DNA from: Bacteroidales bacterium
GTDB taxonomy: Bacteria > Bacteroidota > Bacteroidia > Bacteroidales > UBA10428
NCBI GenBank assembly: GCA_016926235.1
Contig: JAFGOZ010000234.1
Location: forward strand, 1-40,771
Direction: 5' to 3'
Length of the DNA stretch: 40,771 nt
Under the pieces are notes generated by a model. That model did no database searches. It was given only the letters and a program-made list of their open reading frames with translations, and was not told the origin of the DNA. Shown here piece after piece: positions 8,057 through 16,534 of this stretch. Within the stretch, counting starts at the first letter, position 1, and every line of letters begins with the position of its first letter. Made by a program: the position numbers and the translations under genes.

Positions 8057-9230
8057 AATTTTTAAGCTCGTGTTTTGAAGATTCTAGAAAAACAAATATA
8101 AAAGTGACTACGAACCAATGATTAAAGCTTAAATGATACGTATACCCAAAGGACATTAAGAATGTGATGAACAAAAAATTAAAAATAAAAATGGATTCAT
8201 CAATCGCTACTTGATTCTTGTATAAGCGATATACTCGTTTACCCATAAGATAATAAATACTGAAAATAATAGCAAACCCAACAATTCCGGTACAGGATAG
8301 CATCTCCATATAATATGAATGTGTTTCTTGTCCAGAAGTTGATTTAAATTGAAAATTAGCCAATCCGATTCCGAATAATGGGTGTTCCACAAATAAATCC
8401 ATAGCTTCAATATATAAATACTTACGATCATCAAAGCCATGTTGGAGAATCTGTTCATTAGTTATTCTCTCAGCCATTTTACTCGATTCAAACTTTATAG
8501 ATAAAGTATTCCAGAATAAAATGTATCCAAATCCAATAATCAATGACATTCCCAGAATGCTCCTAAGAACATTTCTTTGTTTAATAAGACCATAAAAAAT
8601 AAATGTTCCAAGTAAGGAAGCAAATGACTTTCTAGAGCCGGTTGGTAAAAGTAACAAGAGAAATAGCATAAAAATCAAGTACCAATTATTACTAATTAAC
8701 CTGTATAAAGGATTCTCCTTTGATTCAAAAATATATAGTAGGGAAATGAGTCCATATAATATTATAAATCCCAAAGCATTAGGATTAGCAGACATTCCTG
8801 TCATTCTAGCACCTACTTGTGATTCAGTCGGCGCCAACCCAAACGAAGCTCCAAAATATACAAGTAGAAAATAGATAGTAAGAAAAAATGCTAAGAATAA
8901 AAGGTTCGATCCTAATTTTAATGACAAGCTTATATTATATACAAAGAAAAGCATTACACCTAATTGCAACATTGTTTTAGCTTGTCCCCATACGCCCTCC
9001 CAGTTTGCATTAACTACAATAGATATGCAAATGGAATACAAAATAAAAGATAGATATCTTATTAAGTAAGAAGGAAATTTTAAACCTCTTGAAAATAGAA
9101 GCCAATATGGGACAAATCCAATTCCAATTATCTTATTTAGCCATCGGAAAACTGGATTAATCTCGACATATAAAGAACTTATAAAAAAAAGAATAATCAA
9201 AATGAAAAATGCAGTCCTTTTAATTGCCAT
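8046..9230 (-). CDS. O-antigen polymerase/ligase family membrane protein (Wzy-like)
   Basis: 394 residues, mostly hydrophobic, with about ten predicted membrane segments. The family landmarks are present: GMSANPNALGFIILYG, LPTGSRKSF and the large periplasmic loop with EHPLFGIGLANFQF and ETHSYYMEML, which correspond to the O-antigen ligase/Wzy_C region that binds undecaprenyl-linked sugar. WaaL ligases and Wzy polymerases share these motifs. In a locus with Wzx, Wzc and Wza a polymerase is the more likely role. It is the only such gene in the window. It overlaps the downstream ATP-grasp gene, so the two are probably co-translated. Confidence 0.85.
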   Translation of the reverse strand: MAIKRTAFFILIILFFISSLYVEINPVFRWLNKIIGIGFVPYWLLFSRGLKFPSYLIRYLSFILYSICISIVVNANWEGVWGQAKTMLQLGVMLFFVYNISLSLKLGSNLLFLAFFLTIYFLLVYFGASFGLAPTESQVGARMTGMSANPNALGFIILYGLISLLYIFESKENPLYRLISNNWYLIFMLFLLLLLPTGSRKSFASLLGTFIFYGLIKQRNVLRSILGMSLIIGFGYILFWNTLSIKFESSKMAERITNEQILQHGFDDRKYLYIEAMDLFVEHPLFGIGLANFQFKSTSGQETHSYYMEMLSCTGIVGFAIIFSIYYLMGKRVYRLYKNQVAIDESIFIFNFLFITFLMSFGYTYHLSFNHWFVVTFIFVFLESSKHELKNFEG

Positions 9231-9274
9231 TCTGATAAGAAAAAAAAATATGAATCTTACTCAATAACTTATTT

Positions 9275-10375
9275 CTATTCTATTATAGAAGAATTAAGCT
9301 GCTCTAAAAAATATAATATTCTTGCTTTGGCACTGTGACCCGCAACATAGTTGCCAGCTTCAAAAACCCATTTATGATTTTTTATAACAAATCTGCCTGG
9401 AGTACCATCTAAAATCATAAGATGTTCTGTACTCTGGCCAAATACAGTATGCAATTCATTTACATAAAGGCTCCCATTTTTTGTTCGGAATAGATCAACA
9501 TTCATACTTCTAAATCCACCTTTTTCTGTTATATCATGAAGTAATTTGAGCATATCATCAGTTGGGCATTCCCATCCTTTAGTCAGTGATCCTGAATGTT
9601 TACCACTATTTTCGTTTCTCAATTTTTGATGTCCGAAATATGCATTTCCTATCCTTACCATCCTCCATTCCTCTAACTCCGGAATAAAATCCTGTATAAA
9701 AGCATACCCACGGGATTCGGCAAAGGGTCCTGTCCATTCAGACCTAAGTCCGGATTTGAAGCATTGATTTATCAGTTTTTTGAACTTTGCAACTGTATTG
9801 ACTATGTAAACACCCTTACCAGATGCACCAATATTTGTTTTAATTACTAATGGCAATGAATGTGTCAGTAAGTGGTTAAAAGCTTCCTGCCGTTGATAGT
9901 AAATATAAGTAGGAACTGTCGGGAATCCATTTACATTTAACCAGTCATGGGTTCTAATCTTATTCTCATACAACCATATTGCAAAGTAATCAGGAAAAAC
10001 AGGCTTTTTTAAAACATCAGCAATTAACCTTATCCTACTATCGTATGCAGATTTCAATGATTCATGCACACCGTTAGGCCATATTAAAAAGCCATCATAA
10101 GATTCGCTGTTAACTTTCTCCCACCAATCATTACTATAAATGTTAATTACATCAAATGACAACTTCAATTCTAATGCTGCTGTAACAAAATATTTATGAT
10201 ACTGATATGCATCATAAATAATTCCAAGTAAGACTGGGCTATTTGGTACCCTATTCCTGCTAATATCCCTTACACTATTTAATTCAATCCTCTGTTGAAT
10301 TTTACGTTCAGTAAAATCAAAATGTCGGTGGACTATTCGGGAAACGTAAACTCGAAATCTGGATTTTCTTACCAT
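9275..10375 (-). CDS. RimK-like ATP-grasp ligase
   Basis: 366 residues. The central and C-terminal parts form an ATP-grasp domain: LPLVIKTNIGASGKGVYIV (Lys179 and glycine-rich loop 183-189), YAFIQDFIPELEEWRMVRIG (227-243), and the metal site MNVDLFRT...LYVNELHTVFGQ (Asp294, Asn306, Glu307). RimK/D-ala-D-ala type enzymes join a carboxylate to an amine. The N-terminal 50 residues are basic and unusual. The ATG directly abuts the TAA of the AsnB-like gene, implying tight translational coupling and a joint function. A plausible but unproven role is amidation or amino-acid addition to a uronic or nonulosonic acid carboxylate. Confidence 0.85.
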   Translation of the reverse strand: MVRKSRFRVYVSRIVHRHFDFTERKIQQRIELNSVRDISRNRVPNSPVLLGIIYDAYQYHKYFVTAALELKLSFDVINIYSNDWWEKVNSESYDGFLIWPNGVHESLKSAYDSRIRLIADVLKKPVFPDYFAIWLYENKIRTHDWLNVNGFPTVPTYIYYQRQEAFNHLLTHSLPLVIKTNIGASGKGVYIVNTVAKFKKLINQCFKSGLRSEWTGPFAESRGYAFIQDFIPELEEWRMVRIGNAYFGHQKLRNENSGKHSGSLTKGWECPTDDMLKLLHDITEKGGFRSMNVDLFRTKNGSLYVNELHTVFGQSTEHLMILDGTPGRFVIKNHKWVFEAGNYVAGHSAKARILYFLEQLNSSIIE

Positions 10376-12088
10376 TTAATTCAATTTATTATATTTCCTG
10401 CCCTCTCTGATCAATTTTGCTAAGTAAATAACAACATTACGCTGTGCATAATGAATTATCGCATTTCCCCAATTTATCTCCGGAAATATAGGATCTAATA
10501 CTCCGATTGCTGATTTTGTATGAATGTTTGAACCGATTATGCTTTTGGTTTTTTTTAAATCATATATAAACCTTTTGCTTTTAAACCAAAAAGGTTCATT
10601 TCGCTTAATCCATTCAATAAATCTCCATCTTATGGATTTGTTCTTAAAATCATAACCATATTTACTTTTAATTCCAGCCAATTCTGGGGATAGTCTATAA
10701 ATTAATCTTGATTGAAACCTGTCTGAGACTCCCTTGCTGTCAAAAGATTTGTAGGCATCTCTCAACAAGTTACCATCAAGAAAAGGAGCAACATACCTGG
10801 TAATTTTGTTGTGTGCATTAATTATGCTCGCTTCGCAATCTGGCTGTCTGATTTCACTGTAGTACCTTTGAATAAGCCATCTGTCCCATTTCCTTCCTTC
10901 AGATAATAGTCTTTTGAGAATTTTATTTTCGATGTTTCTTACTATCTCATTTCTTTGCTCTCTGGAAAACACTAATTTAAAAGACGAATAACACTCATGC
11001 ATTAAAAACCATTTTTTAAAGGAAAATCGCCCCCTAGGCAGATTATAATAATTTCGATACACTTCACCACCTTTGCCATTCAAACCCAAATAAACATTTT
11101 TCAAATGATGATAATTATATTCATAAGTTCCTGTATATGAAAATGCACCTGAATTATTAGCTGTACGACCATCGAAATAATAAAACAGATCTGTCAGTAA
11201 GGCCTCAGCTGTTATTAAATTAACATTATCGGCATTCGTCGTTTCCTTGATAGAAATGTTGTCGCCTAGCATATTGGCAATTTTGATAGCTATCTCAGAT
11301 TCCTTTTTGTGTACCCCTTTGGTACTATGGGTGTAGAGATATTTATTTGAATATTCCCTAATAATTGATAACAGCATCCGCGAATCAAATCCAGAGGATA
11401 CTCCCAATGATATAGAATGCCCGTGAGCAAGAAAAAAAAGTTTTTCGAAATACTCATGCAATTTACTTACCTGAAAATCTATATCCTCTTTTCCCTTACT
11501 AAAATAATTAGTTAATGGATAATGATGCTTTATTAAGAGATTTTCGTTAAAATTGTCGTATGTTATGTCAATTATTCCTTCAATCAATGTGTCAGGAGCT
11601 GTTATGTAACCTGTACTAATTTTTTCAAAGAAAGCATTTCTATTTATACTAAGTGGTTTAATATGTGAAAACCATGTTGCTAAAAATGAGGTTGAAATTA
11701 CTGATCTATCAGATGTACTAAATATGCGTTGAATACCAAGAGAATCATTAATTATATTAATCTTTTCATCAATGATTATAACGATTGCATAATGTCCATA
11801 GAGTTCAGTAATAGAGAACCTTTCGCAAAGAAAATCACGATATAGCTGATTTAGACTTTCTTTGAATGAATAGCTTTTATAAAAAAAAGTTCCCGTAGCA
11901 ACAGCCAAATTTTTTCCTTCCCTATAAATATTATAATTGTCAGTTGAATTTATTTTTTGAAATAACCACAAATTGTATCCACTACAGTTAAAAGTTATAG
12001 TTTCTCGCAAACGCATTATAGTTTGCAACTTGACAATTATATCATAATCGAAAGTTTTTGTCTTCTTAAATAGAATTAGATTACTCAT
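10376..12088 (-). CDS. Asparagine-synthetase-like protein lacking the glutaminase nucleophile
   Basis: 570 residues from ATG 12088; a TTG nine bases earlier is also open. The N-terminal part keeps the outline of the Ntn glutaminase fold (ELYGHYAIVIIIDE, NDSLGIQRIFSTSD, like GHFAL and DRLGIKPLF in AsnB) but there is no Cys at position 2, so it should not hydrolyse glutamine. The C-terminal synthetase domain has a PP-loop variant, SLGVSSGFDSRM (SSGFDS at about residues 231-236), in place of SGGxDS, and LGLNGKGGEVYR in place of the SGDGxDE loop. Hence probable ATP-dependent adenylation of a carboxylate with ammonia, an amine or a partner-delivered nucleophile. It abuts the ATP-grasp gene. A gene-free stretch precedes it. 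Confidence 0.8.
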   Translation of the reverse strand: MSNLILFKKTKTFDYDIIVKLQTIMRLRETITFNCSGYNLWLFQKINSTDNYNIYREGKNLAVATGTFFYKSYSFKESLNQLYRDFLCERFSITELYGHYAIVIIIDEKINIINDSLGIQRIFSTSDRSVISTSFLATWFSHIKPLSINRNAFFEKISTGYITAPDTLIEGIIDITYDNFNENLLIKHHYPLTNYFSKGKEDIDFQVSKLHEYFEKLFFLAHGHSISLGVSSGFDSRMLLSIIREYSNKYLYTHSTKGVHKKESEIAIKIANMLGDNISIKETTNADNVNLITAEALLTDLFYYFDGRTANNSGAFSYTGTYEYNYHHLKNVYLGLNGKGGEVYRNYYNLPRGRFSFKKWFLMHECYSSFKLVFSREQRNEIVRNIENKILKRLLSEGRKWDRWLIQRYYSEIRQPDCEASIINAHNKITRYVAPFLDGNLLRDAYKSFDSKGVSDRFQSRLIYRLSPELAGIKSKYGYDFKNKSIRWRFIEWIKRNEPFWFKSKRFIYDLKKTKSIIGSNIHTKSAIGVLDPIFPEINWGNAIIHYAQRNVVIYLAKLIREGRKYNKLN

Positions 12089-12721
12089 CAACAACAAAAT
12101 AACAATAATTGGAAAAATTAATTTTAGTATCTATATTGAAAAAGCAATTGCGGATCGGTTGGGCTTTCTTGTGCAGCTGTTTGGTTATCCTTTGGATTGC
12201 ACATTTAGAATCCTCAGGATAAAGTTTAACAAGTTTCTCAATAAGCTGTAAGCTCTCATTACTGGCTTTTGCTAGCGCATAATATAGCTAGCTTCTGGCA
12301 ATATTTAGGAGTTAATATTGCTGACATATACCTATTCTCCCATCATTACAGTCGATCATCTGCCTATGAATCTTAAATTATAACAACGAGCCTATATTTA
12401 TAACAGTTAAGGTCCACAAATACTTGCTCGATTTGTTGAATTAATCTCTCGCTCTCCCTTTTAAGTTATTTAACCTCCGCGGATTCTCCTTTGAGTTGTC
12501 AATGACTTTACCGTTGTTGTTCAGTAACTCTTTCTTTCAATGTGGGATTTAATTGGGATGTATTTAGAACTCCGTGAAAGTTCAGATGTTGTCTTGATCA
12601 CCTTTATTACTTCAACAACAGCCTTGGTATTTTTTTAGTCTTAAGTGTTTTTCTTGATATTTACACATAAAAGAACTTTTGAAGTTTTTTAATATCTGTA
12701 AGCTCTTTTATACTATAATAC
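12089..12721. other. Gene-free stretch with a stop-free, start-less coding-like fragment
   Basis: No complete gene is visible over 633 bases. On the minus strand, 12084-12287 is open for 68 codons but has no ATG; its first part reads like a helical protein (SLQLIEKLVKLYPEDSK, then RITKQLHKK), which I do not recognise, and it overlaps the start of the AsnB-like gene. Stops punctuate the rest. The likeliest reading is the tail of a decayed gene. Confidence 0.45.
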
Positions 12722-13858
12722 TTAGTCCAATTTCAATTCCAGTTTAAGACTTTCTATTGCCATTTCTTTGTGTGATTCACATCTTAAAATATTTAGTAGA
12801 ATTCGCATAGATCTTTTTGATAATAGCCTAGGAATCAGTTTTCTATATCGAAGTGATTTATAAATTCTAAATTTACAGAATTCAAAGTAAAGTAAGTAAG
12901 AATCCTTCTTTGTTTTAGTAAAAAGACTCCATTCTTTAAGTAATAACTTGTCATCACTAACAATACTACTTAATTTGTGAATTTTGTTATTAAAAGCTTG
13001 TTTCTCAGAGTCATTTAGCAATAACACACCTGGCATTCTAGTACATTGCTTATAGGGGATGATTTTAAAAGATAAATCCTTTTCACTAATTAATAATTTA
13101 ACAGCATATCCGTAATTCCAATCATCATCTTTATAGTGTCCTCTATCAAAAATAAAATTACCTAAACTATAAAAAATAAATCCCCCATTATATTTTTCAT
13201 AACCGCTAAAACAATGGGGATGATGTCCAATAATAATATTTGCACCTGCATCAATAAAAAAACGATATGTTTCAACCATTCTTGGACTTGGTAATGGATA
13301 ATGCTGGTGTCCTCCGTGAACAATTAATATTACATAATCTGCTTTTTTCTTAGCTTCTTGAATATCGTAATATGCAGTAATCGGATTATAAGGATTTGAA
13401 CCAGGCATTTCGCCTGTCGTAGTAGACCATTCATTTTCTGCCATGTTCAAAATAGCACAAATCTTGCCTTGAATTCTTTTATAAAAGATCTTACGTGCTT
13501 CTTGTAAATTAAATCCTGCCCCAACAATTGAAATTTTTTCTCTTTTACAAATCTTTATTGTCGATTTCAATCCTTCCTGCCCAAAGTCCATTATATGATT
13601 ATTAGCTAAGGTAACCAAATCAAAACCCCCGTAAGCTAGAGTTTTTACAACACTTTCATCAGCCTTAATATTAAGGCCTGTTTTAAATATAGGTTTGCTT
13701 CCATTATAAATCGGACTTTCAAGATTTGTTATATTTAAATGATTTCCCTGTAATACTGAGTAAAAATCATTGAAAATTGATCTATAATTTCCCTCTTTGC
13801 TTAAATGTTCAATTCTCCCAATTGGACAAAAGTCTCCTGTTATCAGAATTTTAATCAT
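12722..13858 (-). CDS. CapA-family (PGA_cap metallophosphatase-like) protein
   Basis: 378 residues. The order of motifs fits the CapA/PGA_cap calcineurin-like fold: ILITGDFCP (GD at 8-9), NITNLESP (45-47), LANNHIMDFG (NNHxxD, 86-91), VHGGHQHYPLP (181-187) and IIGHHPHCFSGYE (211-215), then FIFYSLGNFIFDRG. These give the metal-binding Asp, Asn and His residues. No signal peptide or membrane anchor is visible, unlike CapA of the poly-gamma-glutamate system, so a cytoplasmic hydrolase role on a phosphorylated or acylated intermediate is possible. In polysaccharide loci such proteins are common and mostly uncharacterised. It lies between two decayed stretches and follows the CgeB-like glycosyltransferase. 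Confidence 0.85.
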   Translation of the reverse strand: MIKILITGDFCPIGRIEHLSKEGNYRSIFNDFYSVLQGNHLNITNLESPIYNGSKPIFKTGLNIKADESVVKTLAYGGFDLVTLANNHIMDFGQEGLKSTIKICKREKISIVGAGFNLQEARKIFYKRIQGKICAILNMAENEWSTTTGEMPGSNPYNPITAYYDIQEAKKKADYVILIVHGGHQHYPLPSPRMVETYRFFIDAGANIIIGHHPHCFSGYEKYNGGFIFYSLGNFIFDRGHYKDDDWNYGYAVKLLISEKDLSFKIIPYKQCTRMPGVLLLNDSEKQAFNNKIHKLSSIVSDDKLLLKEWSLFTKTKKDSYLLYFEFCKFRIYKSLRYRKLIPRLLSKRSMRILLNILRCESHKEMAIESLKLELKLD

Positions 13859-14408
13859 AAAATATTTTGTTTGAAAAATTCAAGCCAAGTACCTTAATAG
13901 TATTCCAGCCACAACGAACTTAGAACCGAACCTAGATGAATATAAGAGTTGATTCTGAGATGAAAAACCCAGTTTTGATCGAATGCCATCGTCTTCTAGC
14001 CTATGCCCATCCAGATTTCGTTTTTCATGACTAAGTGATGATATCAGATTCTGAATATGATTTAGACGCTTACCGCAGACCTAAACGCTAAGGACATACT
14101 TAAAAAATCCATTACTTCGGCGATCACAGATCCTTCAAGAATTACACTTAAAAAAAATACAGGATTAAGAAATGACAGGTCAAACTGATCATTATTAATG
14201 TTATGCATAATGCTGTTGTCATAATTAATCCCTATTTCGAGCTTGAATTGACTAATTTCAAAACCTTTAAGCTAAAATCTAATTTGCTAACGATAAATCT
14301 CAACTGTATTTTTTCATTTGACCTTTCCTGAACTAATAAGTTATTAAACATAGGATTATCGTGGATGACGAGTCTGGACGAAGCATTTTCTTAAATTTTG
14401 ATTAGCGG
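13859..14408. other. Gene-free stretch, probably decayed gene
   Basis: 550 bases with no intact gene. The minus strand is open from 14271 to 14065 (69 codons, ending at a TAA), and includes GFEISQFKLEIGINYDNS and SLNPVFFLSV-like text, but it has an upstream TAG and an internal ATG only, and I do not recognise the product. No hairpin plus T-tract and no repeat was seen. Confidence 0.45.
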
Positions 14409-15398
14409 CTAAAAGGTTACATTTAAAATAGAATTAGCTCTGCTCAAAAAAGTATGATCTTGGTATTTTTGTATTGATTGATAGTATAAATTATCTGATC
14501 CATAATTGTTTAGCAATTCCTTAATGCCCGTAACAAGAAAATGAAGATTATAAGGAAAATAATCTGTCATTGGAGTTAACCATTGAGAAAAGTAATCCCT
14601 TTCCTCTGTGACCTGAATTGTATTACATGCAGGTATAGCAAAAAACAATGGATTCAGAACCTTATTACCGTCATCTTGATGAATGTTAATACATATCTTT
14701 GAATTTCTGATAAATTGTGCCAATTCGACCAGTTTCATTCTTGAATGTGTTTCAACTCCATTTTTATGCATTATCTCAAGTTTTTGGGCATTCAAATTAC
14801 TTCCAATATATACTATTCTAAAACCATATATTGCTAATTTTGATGCTTCCACAAAATACTCAGCTCTAGTACGATATTGTGGTTCTTTACAATTTCCAAC
14901 CATTAAGATATCAATATTTTTCTGAGAATCTGCTGGTTTAAATAATTTTGCATCATATCCCAAAGGCAACCATATTGCAAAATGATTATTTTTCAAATCC
15001 AATCCGTCCTGAACAAAAATTTTATCGGTAATATTCTTTAAACACAACTGTTCAGGTGAGCGGCTTACTGTATCTGTTGTCCATATTACTATTTTTAAAT
15101 TTCCTTTTAGTTTCTGTAGTTTTGTGATTTTTGATTTGGATATCCTTTTGGGTTTTATGAATAAAAGCAAGCTATATCTTTTTCCCTCAGTGATAAGTTC
15201 TTGAATTTTCCGGTTAAACCTATGTCGCAGTATTCTATTTGCTCCAAATATTTTGATCAAAATCCTACTATATATAGTATAGCTGAACTTATGAGGTTCC
15301 ATACCAAAATATTTTTCTTCAACTTCATGACCAAGATCCTTAAAACCCTCAATAATTCCACGATGAAGTTCATGCGAATATATTACTGAAATTTTCAT
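14409..15398 (-). CDS. CgeB-like glycosyltransferase
   Basis: 329 residues with a GT-B-type layout. KISVIYSHELHRGIIEGF begins the N-terminal lobe, LKIVIWTTDTVSRSPEQL and NHFAIWLPLGYDAKLFKP mark the hinge, DILMVGNCKEPQYRTRAEY starts the donor lobe, and SKICINIHQDDGNKVLNPLF with PACNTIQVTEERDYFSQWL matches the CgeB/spore-maturation glycosyltransferase signature. Donor unknown. A truncated close paralogue lies at 18214-18513 on the other side of the MBOAT/SGNH pair, with long stretches of identical bases in the first 280 bases, so this gene arose by duplication or marks an insertion. It looks intact. Confidence 0.8.
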   Translation of the reverse strand: MKISVIYSHELHRGIIEGFKDLGHEVEEKYFGMEPHKFSYTIYSRILIKIFGANRILRHRFNRKIQELITEGKRYSLLLFIKPKRISKSKITKLQKLKGNLKIVIWTTDTVSRSPEQLCLKNITDKIFVQDGLDLKNNHFAIWLPLGYDAKLFKPADSQKNIDILMVGNCKEPQYRTRAEYFVEASKLAIYGFRIVYIGSNLNAQKLEIMHKNGVETHSRMKLVELAQFIRNSKICINIHQDDGNKVLNPLFFAIPACNTIQVTEERDYFSQWLTPMTDYFPYNLHFLVTGIKELLNNYGSDNLYYQSIQKYQDHTFLSRANSILNVTF

Positions 15399-15564
15399 AC
15401 TAATGATCCATCTAAGACAATAATTATATCTCTAATATTTTCTTCATACACCCACCAATATATTTCCAACAATTTATTAATCCTTTCATAATCTATATTT
15501 TACTCGATTTCTGATACCAAATTTTCATCAAAGATAGCATATGGAGGCAGCACTTCCTCCGCCA

Positions 15565-16527
15565 TTATTTATGTAAAGTATTGTGCGTTAGGGTATTTTC
15601 TTCATTTAGAATTCTTATGAGTTCTTCCGTTGCAATATTAGCGCCTGAGCTGTTCATGTGGTCGATGTTTCGGTAATCATTTTCACAGAACAAAGCTGGA
15701 TCCAATGATATAAATTCAAAACTTTTGTTGATGTAATTAATCCCATCCTTATATTCAGATAGAAATTGAGTATTGAAATAATTGTCTAATTGATTTGTTG
15801 GCAACTCAAAAAATACTACTTCTGATCCTCTTTGTTTAATAATTTTCGCAACATCCAGCAAGTATTTTAGTTTAGATTTATTAAAGATGTCTTTTTTTAG
15901 TGGTAAATATAAATGTTCATAACTCGGGATATTCTCTGGGGTGAATACTTCATTACTGGGGAAAAATCCCTTATAATTCAAACGACTTTTTTCTTGGAAT
16001 TTCTTTTTATTGGTAAGAATATTAACTAATCCCTTTTTAAACGACTTCTTATACATTGAAATTACCTTACCAAGCCTATTGAACTTAAACGCAACCTCTA
16101 GATTAGATTTTTCATTCTCAAGATAGCGATGAATTGGGTAAGCGTTGAAATTATCTGATTCACTGGAGAATGTCATAGGAGTTATTAACAAGAAGACCAT
16201 TTTTGGTGCTAAACTGATATTATCATAGTAATCATTTATAACTAAATCATAAAATTGTACACCTGCTGTTGCTATACCAAGGTTAAAAGAGAGAATATTT
16301 AAAGAATCTAAATAATTTGTGTTAATAGAAGAATAACAATAGGAATTACCGACAAATAAAACATCTAAACTATCATATGAGGACATAGTTTGCAGTCTAA
16401 TTATATTATGGTTCTCAGATGTCCACTTGTCAAGGTTGTCATATTTACTTACTAACAATACAGGGAGTACAATTATTGAAATAAATCCAATTAAAAAGAC
16501 AATTAAATTTCGAATAAATAATTTCAT
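15565..16527 (-). CDS. SGNH-hydrolase-like partner of the MBOAT acyltransferase (AlgJ/DltD-like)
   Basis: 320 residues. An N-terminal membrane segment (residues about 5-26, NLIVFLIGFISIIVLPVLLV) anchors a periplasmic domain. VLFVGNSYCYSSIN is the block I GNS/GDS serine motif (the serine lies after GN), and YRNIDHMNSSGANIA contains a DxxH-like pair (D-H) near the C-terminus. This architecture, seven bases downstream of an MBOAT gene, fits the known pair in which the membrane acyltransferase hands an acetyl group to a periplasmic SGNH protein that acylates the polysaccharide. The acyl donor and acceptor are inferred. Confidence 0.82.
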   Translation of the reverse strand: MKLFIRNLIVFLIGFISIIVLPVLLVSKYDNLDKWTSENHNIIRLQTMSSYDSLDVLFVGNSYCYSSINTNYLDSLNILSFNLGIATAGVQFYDLVINDYYDNISLAPKMVFLLITPMTFSSESDNFNAYPIHRYLENEKSNLEVAFKFNRLGKVISMYKKSFKKGLVNILTNKKKFQEKSRLNYKGFFPSNEVFTPENIPSYEHLYLPLKKDIFNKSKLKYLLDVAKIIKQRGSEVVFFELPTNQLDNYFNTQFLSEYKDGINYINKSFEFISLDPALFCENDYRNIDHMNSSGANIATEELIRILNEENTLTHNTLHK

Positions 16528-16534
16528 GCTTTAA

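Noticed and set aside
8207..8458. 83-codon minus-strand frame inside the polymerase gene
   Set aside because: It is an alternative frame of the O-antigen polymerase, whose ETHSYYMEML and HPLFGIGLANF motifs lie in the main frame.
10376..12088. Calling the AsnB-like protein a lasso-peptide cyclase
   Set aside because: No precursor peptide, PqqD-like or transglutaminase-type protease gene is nearby; the setting is sugar metabolism.
12084..12287. 68-codon open frame as a small gene
   Set aside because: It has no start codon of any likely type in a sensible position and overlaps the AsnB-like start; treated as a remnant.
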